A stretch of 64,000 bases of DNA from JANLSE01 sp038214135 (GTDB lineage Bacteria > Chloroflexota > Chloroflexia > Chloroflexales > Roseiflexaceae), in assembly GCA_038214135.1 (NCBI GenBank), contig JBBQSD010000008.1, positions 26,778 through 90,777 on the forward strand, read 5' to 3'. The notes below the pieces were generated by a model. The model was not told the origin of the DNA. It saw nothing but the letters and a program-made list of their open reading frames with translations, and made no database searches. The translations under genes were made by a program, and so were the position numbers. Every line of letters begins with the position of its first letter. The stretch's first letter is position 1. This document shows positions 17,707 through 25,843 of the stretch, piece by piece.

Positions 17707-19458
17707 ATGAAGCGAACGAACATTGTCCGCCTATGGTGCATGGTGCTGACGATAGCGCTGGCGTTCACAATCGCCCCTGGTGGGCGGACGCCGAGCGCCT
17801 ATGCGGATGACCGTGATCAAACGCTGTTTCGGGCCGATTTCGCCGAATACCCTGCTGCCACAATAACAACCCCGCTGAATGTCCAGACTGGGAAAGTTGC
17901 TGCAGATGCAGGCAGCGTTGCCATTGCAAAACCATCGGGAAGCAGCCAGAACATGTTGGTGCTTGATGGGGCCAGTACACAATCAACAGCGCTTCTGCAA
18001 TGGTCGAACTACCCTGGCGCTCTACCAGCCATTCAATCAACGGCTGAGATCAAGATCGAGGCCAAACTGGTTGCGAGCGCGACCAATCCCGGCGGTGGCA
18101 GCTTTGGGCTACTGACAGGTTCGACATTTTTTGAGTTGCTGACATTTGGTGCGAATGGCCAACTGACACGAGCTGGCAATCCAATTGGTGTGAGTTATGT
18201 GGCTGGCACGCCAGTTGATATCGAAGTGCGAATCACACTATCGCGTGGTAATAGTGGCGGTCGTGTTCAGATCAAGATCAATGGTAATGGTAATCCAGGA
18301 ACGCTGAATGTTAACCTGGATAATATATTCACCGAGGCAACCATCAACCAATTGCGATTGCAAGTTCCGGTGGGCGCAGGGACGCTATCGGCACAGGATG
18401 TGAATGTTACGTATCGCGAGCGCGGCGAGGAAGAGGATGATGACCCGCCCGCTACAATTCGTTTCAAGGATAGTGATATCGAGCGCGAATTCGAGGTGAT
18501 CAATGGTATTCTGTTCCTCAATATTCGTGTGACGATCATCAATGGTGGTGGTAAGGCCCACAATAGCTTCCTTGTACTCAACCTGGACGATCTACAGGAT
18601 CTGGATCTTGCCGAAGTCGGGTTTCTTGATGGCGAGGGATTCGTTCGTGAAATCCGCGATGGTAAGGTCTATATCGGCATCGGCTATAATAATATTATCC
18701 GCAACGATAAAATGAAGGTCAAGATTAAGTTTCGGGTTAAGCAGGCCAAGCTTGATATCAAGATTAATATCAAGATGAACCTGACCTTCCGTGATACAAG
18801 TGGTAATCGTGAGATCGTGCTTGTCCCCGTCCCAATCTTAATACCAGTTATTTTCCCGATTAGCGGTATCATTCCAATTACAGGGACAAATCCAATTACA
18901 GGCACCAACCCGATCACAGGCACCAACCCGATTACGGGAACCAACCCGATCACCGTGGTTGTGAGGTTGCCGATTGAGCGAATTGATCTGCGGATTCGGG
19001 TTGTCTGGCAGGCTCGTGGTGGTATTATCGTTTTTGGCCTACCAATAAGTGCCCCAGTAACCTACCCTGACGGAACGATTATCCAGTATTTCGAACGTGC
19101 CCGTATCGAATATCGTGGTGGTATTGTGACATTTGGGCGGCTTGCGGCAGAACTTGGCTACGCGACCCCGCCCGAACCAGTACCAACAGCGGTTGAGGAT
19201 CGGCGTTGGTATTACCCAGAAACGGGCCATGGGATCTCATCGGATTTCCGCAACTACTGGCGCTCCCGTAATGGAATCGTCCTGTTCGGCTTGCCAATCA
19301 GCGCCGTGCGTTCACAAGGCAACATACGCATTCAATACTTTGAACGTGTGCGCTTGGAATTCCATCCAGAACTGAGCGGTACACCATACGAAATTCAGAT
19401 CGGGTTGCTTGGCGTTGATCAGTACCAACGCTATGGTGGAGCAGTACTAACTCCATAG
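17707..19458 (+). CDS. Secreted protein with NPITGT repeats and two C-terminal FGLPIS modules
   Basis: A signal peptide covers about residues 1-35 (ending PSAYA). Residues 40-240 look like a beta-sandwich of the laminin G/concanavalin type (weak), and 250-370 form another beta-rich domain with IRFKDSDIEREFEVINGI. Then comes a tandem ITGTNP linker (about 392-415), followed by two related modules: VVWQARGGIIVFGLPIS...IIQYFERARIEYRGGI and NYWRSRNGIVLFGLPIS...IRIQYFERVRLEFHP. They recall LGFP-like cell-wall modules, but I cannot assign a substrate. It follows the sigma pair and may be its target. A clear terminator follows. Confidence 0.75.
   Translation: MKRTNIVRLWCMVLTIALAFTIAPGGRTPSAYADDRDQTLFRADFAEYPAATITTPLNVQTGKVAADAGSVAIAKPSGSSQNMLVLDGASTQSTALLQWSNYPGALPAIQSTAEIKIEAKLVASATNPGGGSFGLLTGSTFFELLTFGANGQLTRAGNPIGVSYVAGTPVDIEVRITLSRGNSGGRVQIKINGNGNPGTLNVNLDNIFTEATINQLRLQVPVGAGTLSAQDVNVTYRERGEEEDDDPPATIRFKDSDIEREFEVINGILFLNIRVTIINGGGKAHNSFLVLNLDDLQDLDLAEVGFLDGEGFVREIRDGKVYIGIGYNNIIRNDKMKVKIKFRVKQAKLDIKINIKMNLTFRDTSGNREIVLVPVPILIPVIFPISGIIPITGTNPITGTNPITGTNPITGTNPITVVVRLPIERIDLRIRVVWQARGGIIVFGLPISAPVTYPDGTIIQYFERARIEYRGGIVTFGRLAAELGYATPPEPVPTAVEDRRWYYPETGHGISSDFRNYWRSRNGIVLFGLPISAVRSQGNIRIQYFERVRLEFHPELSGTPYEIQIGLLGVDQYQRYGGAVLTP
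18875..18951 (+). repeat. 18-base tandem repeat coding for the ITGTNP linker
   Basis: Four to five copies of an 18-base unit (ATTACAGGCACCAACCCG and variants) code for ITGTNP. Copies differ mainly at third codon positions, so the repeat is old or kept by selection at protein level. It links the N-terminal beta domains to the C-terminal modules. Confidence 0.8.
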
Positions 19459-19483
19459 TTCGCCATCATCGATCACTTGTGTG

Positions 19484-19540
19484 CCCCTAGCAGGCTGCGG
19501 ATTGGGAACAGCTTGCTAGGGGGCTTTCTTATGCACTTGA
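19484..19540 (+). terminator. Rho-independent terminator after the secreted-protein gene
   Basis: CCCCTAGCAGGCTG pairs with CAGCTTGCTAGGGG around CGGATTGGGAA and is followed by GGCTTTCTT. It lies about 25 bases after the stop codon. Confidence 0.8.
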
Positions 19541-19566
19541 TGTGTTTGATATTTTGTGAACTTTAA

Positions 19567-19796
19567 ATGTCAGCGGCAGTGGTTCAATTGCTGCCGCTCG
19601 CAGCGTCGAATTGTCGATTCAGCCGCCCGCAATACTACGATGCCTTCGTACAGGCCCAGGCAGCCCTCGATAGCGCCCAGGATGCCGTAACTCAGGCTCA
19701 GGTTGCCTATGATACCGCAATATTGCCATTCAGGCCAAGGATGAGAACAGCGTAGAATCGGCACTCCAACAGATTGATGCACTGCGCTATGATTAA
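19567..19796 (+). pseudogene. Remnant of a coiled-coil protein gene with a frameshift
   Basis: One frame codes for YYDAFVQAQAALDSAQDAVT followed by QAQVAYDTA and then degenerates. A second frame, from about 19722, continues in the same style with IQAKDENSVESALQQIDALR and YD, and stops at 19796. Together they look like the end of an Ala/Gln-rich coiled-coil protein, similar in composition to the HlyD-like adaptor at 54086. There is no ribosome site or conserved start. I read it as a decayed gene fragment. Confidence 0.55.
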
Positions 19797-19882
19797 GAAT
19801 CTCTTTTCTTTAAACCCCATCCGCAAGAATGGTAACCAGCACCTATAATAGTGGCTCCTGCTTAATAATACAGGGAGACACC

Positions 19883-20749
19883 ATGCAATATGCACTCAAC
19901 CTGCCAGCATTTGCCGATTTTGCCGATCCACACGCCCTGGCCGATCTTGCCGTCGAGGCGGAACAGGCAGGCTGGGATGGTTTCTTCATCTGGGATCATA
20001 TGATCTTCGATCCAAGTTTCCACCCGATGATTGATCCATGGGTTGGCCTGGCGGCTGTGGCAATGCGAACCACCCGTATGAAGATTGGCACGTTGCTGAC
20101 GCCAGTTCCCCGTCGGCGGCCCTGGAAGCTGGCTCGTGAGACGGTTAGCCTGGATCGGCTCTCGAATGGGCGGCTCATTCTTGGTGTTGGGATTGGTGAT
20201 CCAGCCCAATGGGAATATGGCTTTTTTGGTGAGGAAACCGACGCCAAGATTCGGGCGCAGCAACTTGATGAGGGCCTGGAAATCCTCAATGGCTTATGGA
20301 GTGGTGAGCTGTTTGGTTTCCAGGGAACCCATTATCATCTCGATCCAGTGCGCTTCCTGCCACGCCCGATTCAGCAGCCACGCATTCCGATCTGGGTTGG
20401 TGGATGGTGGCCGAATAAGCCGCCGATGCGCCGCGCCGCACGCTGGGATGGCGTGTGCCCTGGCAAGGCCTATGGAGCGCTCTCCCCAGCTGAGTGCCGG
20501 GATATTCTAGCCTATATTCATGCACATCGCACAGAAGACGGGCCATTCGATGCTGTCTGCTCGGGAACCACCAGCGGCAAGGATCGCCAGGCAGATTCCC
20601 AGCATGTGGCGGCCTATGCAGAAGCTGGCTGTACCTGGTGGGTTGAGGATGTCAACCCCTGGCATCTTGGTCGTTCGTGGGAAGATCCATGGACCGCCGA
20701 TGATACTGTTAAGATGCGTGAGCGCGTGCGCCAGGGGCCGCCACGTTAA
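19883..20749 (+). CDS. LLM class flavin/F420-dependent oxidoreductase
   Basis: The 288-residue protein is a luciferase-like TIM barrel: MQYALNLPAFADFADP, LAVEAEQAGWDGFFIWDHM, RMKIGTLLTPVPRRRPWKLA and RLILGVGIGDPAQWEYG. Members use reduced FMN or F420 to oxidise or reduce varied substrates; the residues seen do not fix the cofactor or substrate. The ATG at 19883 follows AGGGAGACACC. It stands alone; the gap after it holds a heptamer element. Confidence 0.88.
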   Translation: MQYALNLPAFADFADPHALADLAVEAEQAGWDGFFIWDHMIFDPSFHPMIDPWVGLAAVAMRTTRMKIGTLLTPVPRRRPWKLARETVSLDRLSNGRLILGVGIGDPAQWEYGFFGEETDAKIRAQQLDEGLEILNGLWSGELFGFQGTHYHLDPVRFLPRPIQQPRIPIWVGGWWPNKPPMRRAARWDGVCPGKAYGALSPAECRDILAYIHAHRTEDGPFDAVCSGTTSGKDRQADSQHVAAYAEAGCTWWVEDVNPWHLGRSWEDPWTADDTVKMRERVRQGPPR

Positions 20750-20753
20750 GCAT

Positions 20754-20862
20754 TCAGCTCTCAGCCGTCAGCCATCAGCTTTTTGGTGCTGGTGAAGGTG
20801 CTTGTCTGCACTGCAATTTCGGTTGCGTGTACAAGCGCCGATCAGGAGAGAGCTGAGAGCTT
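20754..20862. repeat. Heptamer element with inverted ends (CAGCCGT family), copy 1
   Basis: The left end is a run of 7-base units TCAGCTC TCAGCCG TCAGCCA TCAGC and the right end is GAGAGAGCTGAGAGCTTA, the same kind of unit in the opposite orientation. The 60 bases between them begin TTTTTGGTGCT and are otherwise unique. A second element with the same left end and TTTTTGGTGC is at 26795-26915. Confidence 0.7.
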
Positions 20863-20867
20863 AGGGT

Positions 20868-21503
20868 TCATTTCACTTGATCAAAAAAGGCCACCTGTTG
20901 CCCACGCCAGGCGGCAAACGCCAGCGGGATGCGGGTACGATGGCCTGGATCAAGCGTTGTTGGCAGCAGTTCCTCGGAAAACCATTGCACATCCAGGACT
21001 TCGTGGGCATGGCTGGGGGCAATAGTGGCATCGGGCAGTGGTTCGCACAGAAACACAAACTGGTACAGGTGATGGCGGCTGCGCGAAGCGCAATAGCGCG
21101 AGTCAAACACACCAACCAGGGCAACAGGTCGGCATGCCACACCGGTTTCTTCACGAGCCTCGCGGACAGCGCCTTCGGCGGGGGTTTCGCCGACCTCAAA
21201 TCCGCCACCTGGCATGGCCCATAACTGGTTATCGGAGCGCTGAATCAGCAACATGCGGCCATCCGAGTCGATGATTGCTGCATCCCCACAACTCATTGGT
21301 GTTGGGTGTGAGAAGACAGTCGCGCGCAGTAGTTCCAGCTCTGCTGGCAACTGCCCACCAGCAAGGGCTTGCATCTCGATTGCGAGCGATTGAAGCGTGC
21401 GATAGCGATCAAGATCATAGTGGTCTTTTGAGAAATGTAGCCCGAGCGCGGCCATATCACGCAGTTGATCGGCCCATAGGGCAATCTGTTGAGCTGGCAT
21501 CAT
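20868..21503 (-). CDS. NUDIX hydrolase with N-terminal NUDIX-associated domain
   Basis: The 211-residue protein has an N-terminal helical domain (QIALWADQLRDMAALGLHFS, residues 4-60) of the Nudix_hydro_N type and a NUDIX box GGFEVGETPAEGAVREAREE followed by TG. Such proteins hydrolyse nucleoside diphosphates linked to another group, often ADP-sugars. The first of two adjacent ATGs (21503) is seven bases after GAAGGAG. It lies 95 bases downstream of the E1 gene on the same strand, so it may be read from the same transcript. Confidence 0.88.
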   Translation of the reverse strand: MMPAQQIALWADQLRDMAALGLHFSKDHYDLDRYRTLQSLAIEMQALAGGQLPAELELLRATVFSHPTPMSCGDAAIIDSDGRMLLIQRSDNQLWAMPGGGFEVGETPAEGAVREAREETGVACRPVALVGVFDSRYCASRSRHHLYQFVFLCEPLPDATIAPSHAHEVLDVQWFSEELLPTTLDPGHRTRIPLAFAAWRGQQVAFFDQVK

Positions 21504-21597
21504 GAGCGTACTCCTTCTGTTAGAGCTATTCAACGACATGATGACATATGTTGGTAGTAGATCTATGGCATCTGGCTGGCTTTGGGGTGATAGATGC

Positions 21598-24051
21598 CTA
21601 TATCCCGCGCTTATTGCGCCGCTGAATCTCGCTGGTGGCCTGGCGTGTGCGCGGCACATATCCTGCAATTGGCAGCAGCCGCTCGTGAATGCTGTCGATG
21701 ATCCATTCTTTTTGGGGAAAGAAGGCTTCTTCTAGCTCAACCGGCGGCGTGATCCAATTACGTGCGCCTACCACCGTCACCGGCCCGTCGAGTGCATCAA
21801 AGGCCAACTGGCTGATATTCGAGGCCATGGTGTGCAGGAATGAACCACGTTCACAGGCCTCCGATGACAATATAACCCTGCCTGTTTTACGAACTGAACC
21901 AATGATCGTTTCATAGTTCAACGGGTTGATGAAACGCGCATCGATCACTTCTGCCGAGATGCCATACTGCTCAAGTTCTTGGGCAGCCGCCAGCGCCACA
22001 TACAGGGTCGCGCCGATTGTGATGATTGTTACATCGCTTCCCTCACGGCGAATGGCAGGCTCACCCAATGGCACTTCATAATAATCAACTGGCACACCAC
22101 CCGCAACCACTGTCTCGGTTTCCGAATAGAGCCGCTGGCTTTCAAAAAAGATCACTGGATCGCTGCCACGTAGCGCCAAGCTGAGCATGCCCTTGGCATC
22201 ATATGGCGTGGCTGGAAACATCACCTGCAGGCCAGGAATATGCGCCACCAGTGCGGTCCAATCCTGCGAGTGCTGGGCACCATATTTGGAACCAACCGAG
22301 ACGCGCAGAACCAGCGGCATCTTCAGCACCCCAGCCGACATCGCTTGCCACTTGGCCATCTGATTGAAGATTTCATCGCCCGCCCGCCCCATAAAATCGC
22401 AGTACATGAGTTCGGCCAGCACGCGCCCGCCACACATGGCATAGCCAACGGCTGTTCCAACAATCGCACCCTCGGAGATCGGCGAATTGAACAGGCGATG
22501 ATATGGCAGCGCTTCGGTCAACCCGCGATACGCTCCAAATGCGCCACCCCAATCACGGTTCTCTTCACCATACGCAACCATCGTCGGGTCCTTGTAGAAG
22601 CGATGAATCGTGGCCTCAAACAGCGCCTCGGCATAGGTTAACGTGCGTAGCTTTGGCAGCGGCTTGCCATCTTCGAGCCCGAAGCGGTGCTTGGCCTGTG
22701 TCTGGCCCAGCCGCGTCTGTTCAAGCGGCAGCAGCACTTCAGGTCGCCCATCGGCCAAGCTATCGGCTGGCTGGTTTGAAAACATCAGATCGCCAATTTC
22801 TTCGCTGTTGATGCTCAAATACGGCGATTCTTCCGTCGATAATGCTGCACGCAACACCGCAATAATCCGCTGTCGAATGGCATCCTGAAGCGCATCAAGC
22901 TGTGCTGGATCGGCGTGGCGATTATTCAGCAGATATTCGCGGAATGTGATCAGCGAATCGTGGGCGCGCCAGCGCTCAACTTCATCCTTATCGCGGTAGC
23001 TAGATGCATCGGAAGGCGAGTGGCCAGAAAAGCGATAGGTAATCGTGTCGAGCAGCACTGGTCCACGGCCCTCTTCCAGAATGCGGCGTTTGCGGGCTAC
23101 AGCATCGGCAACGGCCAGCGGATTATAGCCATCAATTCGTTCGGCATGCATCGCATCCTGATTGATGCCAAGCCCGACACGGGCCAACACACCAAGGCCC
23201 ATCGTCTCGCCTTTTGGTTGGCCGCCCATGCCATAGAAATTGTTCATGAAATTGAACAGAATTGGTGGTGCGCCGCCGATCTCTGAGTCCCACAACGTCC
23301 GATATTGGTCCATTGTCGCAAACATCAACGCCTCCCACACAGGCCCACAGCCGAGTGAGGCATCGCCAATATTGGCAATCACAATCCCTGGCTTGCGATT
23401 AATGCGCTTGAACAATGCCGCGCCTGTCGCAATATCGGCAGATCCACCAACAATCGCATTATTGGGCATCACCCCAAATGGCGGGAAGAAGGCATGCATC
23501 GAACCACCCATCCCACGGTTCAGGCCGGTTGTACGGCCAAACATCTCGGCCAGCGCGCCATAGAGGACATAATCGATTGCCAGATCGGTCACATTGCCCT
23601 TACTGAAGCGCTCGACCACCCGCAGAATCTGGCCACCCATATAGGTCTGCATGATTAAGAGCAGTTCGGCCTCGCTGAGTTTGTTGATCGCCGAGAGGCT
23701 CTTGGCCAGGATTTCGCCATGGCTGCGATGCGAGCCAAAGATGAAATCATCCGTGCTCAGATGGTAGGCCTGGCCAACCGCAGCGGCTTCCTGCCCAATC
23801 GAAAGATGGGCCGGGCCGCGATGATTATAGGCAACCCCTTCGTAGGCACCCTCTTTTTTCAGGCGATCCAGCATCGTCTCGAACTCACGGATATAGTGCA
23901 TATCGCGATACATGCGTACCAGATTGGCACTGCCATATAGGGCTGCCTCAGCGATTGGATCGGCAATATAGGCATTCAGAGGTATCGTTGGGCCGTTGAG
24001 CATCCCAGGATGGCGGGCTTCAGTTGGGTCGATCAATAGTTGTTTTGGCAT
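21598..24051 (-). CDS. 2-oxoacid dehydrogenase E1, fused alpha and beta subunits
   Basis: The 817-residue protein combines an alpha-type thiamine pyrophosphate domain (about 40-390; MYRDMHYIREFETMLDRLKK, GSHRSHGEILAK, GRGMGGSMHAF-like NRGMGGSMHAF) with a beta-type pyrimidine-binding and C-terminal domain (about 475-800; YAEALFEATIHRFYKDPTMV, NSPISEGAIVGTAVGYA, VSVGSKYGAQHSQDW, ALAAAQELEQYGISAEVIDA). The TPP motif reads IGDASLG instead of GDG, and the spacing to the NN pair is longer than usual. It decarboxylates a 2-oxoacid and passes the acyl group to E2. The substrate is unknown. It lies 128 bases downstream of the E2 gene. Confidence 0.88.
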   Translation of the reverse strand: MPKQLLIDPTEARHPGMLNGPTIPLNAYIADPIAEAALYGSANLVRMYRDMHYIREFETMLDRLKKEGAYEGVAYNHRGPAHLSIGQEAAAVGQAYHLSTDDFIFGSHRSHGEILAKSLSAINKLSEAELLLIMQTYMGGQILRVVERFSKGNVTDLAIDYVLYGALAEMFGRTTGLNRGMGGSMHAFFPPFGVMPNNAIVGGSADIATGAALFKRINRKPGIVIANIGDASLGCGPVWEALMFATMDQYRTLWDSEIGGAPPILFNFMNNFYGMGGQPKGETMGLGVLARVGLGINQDAMHAERIDGYNPLAVADAVARKRRILEEGRGPVLLDTITYRFSGHSPSDASSYRDKDEVERWRAHDSLITFREYLLNNRHADPAQLDALQDAIRQRIIAVLRAALSTEESPYLSINSEEIGDLMFSNQPADSLADGRPEVLLPLEQTRLGQTQAKHRFGLEDGKPLPKLRTLTYAEALFEATIHRFYKDPTMVAYGEENRDWGGAFGAYRGLTEALPYHRLFNSPISEGAIVGTAVGYAMCGGRVLAELMYCDFMGRAGDEIFNQMAKWQAMSAGVLKMPLVLRVSVGSKYGAQHSQDWTALVAHIPGLQVMFPATPYDAKGMLSLALRGSDPVIFFESQRLYSETETVVAGGVPVDYYEVPLGEPAIRREGSDVTIITIGATLYVALAAAQELEQYGISAEVIDARFINPLNYETIIGSVRKTGRVILSSEACERGSFLHTMASNISQLAFDALDGPVTVVGARNWITPPVELEEAFFPQKEWIIDSIHERLLPIAGYVPRTRQATSEIQRRNKRGI

Positions 24052-24065
24052 GAATGTTTCTCCGA

Positions 24066-24163
24066 GTGAGGAGTGAGGAGTCAGGAGTCAGAAGTCAGAA
24101 ATTAATGATTAGACTTTATCTATGAATCGAATTCTGACTCCTGACTCCTGTCTTCTGAATACT
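24066..24163. repeat. Heptamer element with inverted ends (GGAGTCA family) between E2 and E1
   Basis: The left arm GTGAGGAGTCAGGAGTCAGAA is matched by the right arm CTGACTCCTGACTCCTG in reverse, so the whole 98-base element can form a long hairpin around TTAATGATTAGACTTTATC. The right end has the usual flank TTCTGAATAC. It lies inside the E2-E1 operon and could reduce read-through into E1 or alter mRNA decay. Confidence 0.75.
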
Positions 24164-24179
24164 ATATAAAAGCTAAAAG

Positions 24180-25535
24180 CTACACCGCCACCAACACATC
24201 CAGCTCGGCCAGATTGCGTGCCAATGCCTGGAGGAAACGTGCCGCTGGTGCGCCATCGATCACCTGATGATCGATGGTAAGTGCGAGGTTGATATGCGGC
24301 ACAAACGCAACTTCACCATCGCGATCAATCGGCTTGAGGTTGATGCTGCCGACACCAAGGATTGCGACCTGCGGTGCATTCAGGATTGGCGTAAAACTCT
24401 CGATCCCCATGCTGCCCAGGTTGGTCACGGTGAAACTCCCGCCGCTTAGTTCCTCAACGCTGGCCTTCCCGGATTGGCTGAGTTTTGCCAATCGTGCCGC
24501 TTCGGTAGAAAGTGCCCGCAAACTCAGTGTATCGGCATTGTGGATGATCGGAACTAACAGGCCACGGGGCGTATCGACGGCAACACCAAGGTGTATATGT
24601 CGATATTGGGTGATCGTAGTGTCGCGGAAGATGGCATTCAGTGATCGATGATCGAGCAGGGTTCGGCTAACGGCAAATAGGATCAGGTCGTTGATTGTGA
24701 TGCCACGTAGCCCAAGGTTCTCTGCGCTCTCTTTCAGCCGCTTGCGGTACGCTTGCAATTGGCGTGCGTCGGCAGAACTGTGCAGCGTGAGCTGGGCGGT
24801 TGTCTGAAGTGAGGTGCGCATGCGCTCAGCGATCACCCGCCGCACACCAACCACCGGGATTGTCTCATCGAGATTTGATTGTGTCTCAGCACTATCTGTT
24901 GTGTTTGAAGTTGGAATGGCTCCGGTTGGCATTTCCGCCTGAACTGGTGCAAGCAGATCTCTGGCCGTTACCCGCCGATCCGCGCCGCTACCCTGGGATG
25001 GTGCAACAAAGCCACCCTTCTCGACCATCGCCCGGGCGAGGGGCGTCAGTTTTGGACGCACATCTAACGCTGCCCGAATATCGCGCTCGATCACCCGGCC
25101 ACTCGGTCCGCTGCCCTGTATGCCAATCGTATCAAGCTGCTCATGTTCGGCTAGCTTGCGCGCCCGTGGCGAGATTCCAACAGTAGATGGCAGCTCGGGA
25201 GTTGGTGTGCTTATCTGCGATTGGGCCGTTGCCGCTGGTGGTGTTGATGTATTCGTCGGAAGAGCAATGCTGGGCGCCAGATTGGCGACATCCTCACCCG
25301 CTGCCCCAACCAGCGCAATACTCGTCATCACTGGCACATCATCGCCAACCTGAAACAACTGGGCCAGCAATACACCAGCCGCTGGGCTCACAACCTCAAC
25401 CGTAGTTTTGTCCGTCTCGATCTCGCAGATTGGCTCGCCTGCGCTCACCGCATCGCCAGCCTGCTTCATCCAGCGTACAATGATCGAGCTCTCTACAGAG
25501 TTGCCCAGCTTCGGTAGGATAACAGCAGTCGCCAT
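24180..25535 (-). CDS. Dihydrolipoamide acyltransferase (E2) of a 2-oxoacid dehydrogenase
   Basis: The 451-residue protein has one lipoyl domain (1-78) with the lipoylated Lys43 in ETDKTTVEV, a Pro/Thr linker, and an E3-binding segment at about 125-160 (ISPRARKLAEHEQLD...GPSGRVIERDI). A second similar segment (TPLARAMVEKGGFVAPSQGS, then GADRRVTARDLL) follows directly. The C-terminal catalytic domain (about 225-450) contains ITINDLILFAV, GVAVDTPRGLLVPII and the active-site DHQVIDGAPAARFL. It moves the acyl group from E1 to CoA. No E3 gene is in the window. Transcription should start from the SorC-controlled promoter at 25603-25631. Confidence 0.92.
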   Translation of the reverse strand: MATAVILPKLGNSVESSIIVRWMKQAGDAVSAGEPICEIETDKTTVEVVSPAAGVLLAQLFQVGDDVPVMTSIALVGAAGEDVANLAPSIALPTNTSTPPAATAQSQISTPTPELPSTVGISPRARKLAEHEQLDTIGIQGSGPSGRVIERDIRAALDVRPKLTPLARAMVEKGGFVAPSQGSGADRRVTARDLLAPVQAEMPTGAIPTSNTTDSAETQSNLDETIPVVGVRRVIAERMRTSLQTTAQLTLHSSADARQLQAYRKRLKESAENLGLRGITINDLILFAVSRTLLDHRSLNAIFRDTTITQYRHIHLGVAVDTPRGLLVPIIHNADTLSLRALSTEAARLAKLSQSGKASVEELSGGSFTVTNLGSMGIESFTPILNAPQVAILGVGSINLKPIDRDGEVAFVPHINLALTIDHQVIDGAPAARFLQALARNLAELDVLVAV

Positions 25536-25569
25536 ACTATCCCTCGACTCAAGCTATCTTCGTTTGGAT

Positions 25570-25600
25570 GTGCATTTGCACAGTGATCGCGCATTTGCAC
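25570..25600. promoter_or_regulatory. Operator pair in front of the E2-E1 genes
   Basis: GTGCATTTGCAC (25570-25581, a perfect GTGCA-TT-TGCAC inverted repeat) and GCGCATTTGCAC (25589-25600, one mismatch) are 19 bases apart. They begin two bases downstream of the -10 of the minus-strand promoter, covering the start region, as expected for repression. The same pair occurs near the divergent promoter at 25794-25824. The adjacent SorC-type protein is the likely binder. Confidence 0.85.
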
Positions 25601-25602
25601 AG

Positions 25603-25631
25603 ATCGTAACATGGAACATGAACGATGTCAA
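25603..25631 (-). promoter_or_regulatory. Promoter of the E2-E1 operon
   Basis: Reading on the minus strand, TTGACA (25631-25626), 17 bases and TACGAT (25608-25603) form a sigma-70-type promoter. The operator pair follows immediately. Confidence 0.75.
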
Positions 25632-25641
25632 CCAGGATATA

Positions 25642-25694
25642 ATCCGCAGATGACGCAGATTTCCGCAGATTTTTTGTGGCACGACATCTGCGGA
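25642..25694. repeat. Inverted repeat between the two divergent promoters
   Basis: ATCCGCAGAT (25642-25651) and ATCTGCGGAT (25685-25694) are perfect inverted arms 33 bases apart; further CGCAGAT units lie between them. A similar run ATCCGCAGATTTCGCAGATT occurs at about 54018. It may be an interspersed repeat, or a further regulatory site. Confidence 0.6.
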
Positions 25695-25760
25695 TGAAAC
25701 CCAACGTTGATGGCGTTCTATCGGGTGTGAGGCATGGTTTGCCCAACCCTATCTGCAATA

Positions 25761-25789
25761 TTGACAGACTGCTGTTCACATGTTATTCT
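25761..25789 (+). promoter_or_regulatory. Promoter of the SorC-type regulator gene
   Basis: TTGACA (25761-25766), 17 bases and TATTCT (25784-25789) form a promoter, and an operator begins four bases later. The layout mirrors the E2 promoter. Confidence 0.75.
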
Positions 25790-25793
25790 TTTC

Positions 25794-25824
25794 GTGCATT
25801 TGCACAAACGCCGTGCATTTGCAC
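25794..25824. promoter_or_regulatory. Operator pair in front of the SorC-type gene
   Basis: Two perfect GTGCATTTGCAC sites (25794-25805 and 25813-25824) are 19 bases apart, just downstream of the -10. The second ends 19 bases before the ATG. The placement predicts autorepression. Confidence 0.85.
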
Positions 25825-25843
25825 AAACTGAACCAGGATCTTT

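Noticed and set aside
21598..25535. E1/E2 genes considered as acetoin or pyruvate dehydrogenase
   Set aside because: No acetoin regulator, lipoate ligase or E3 gene is near, and the residues seen do not fix the substrate.
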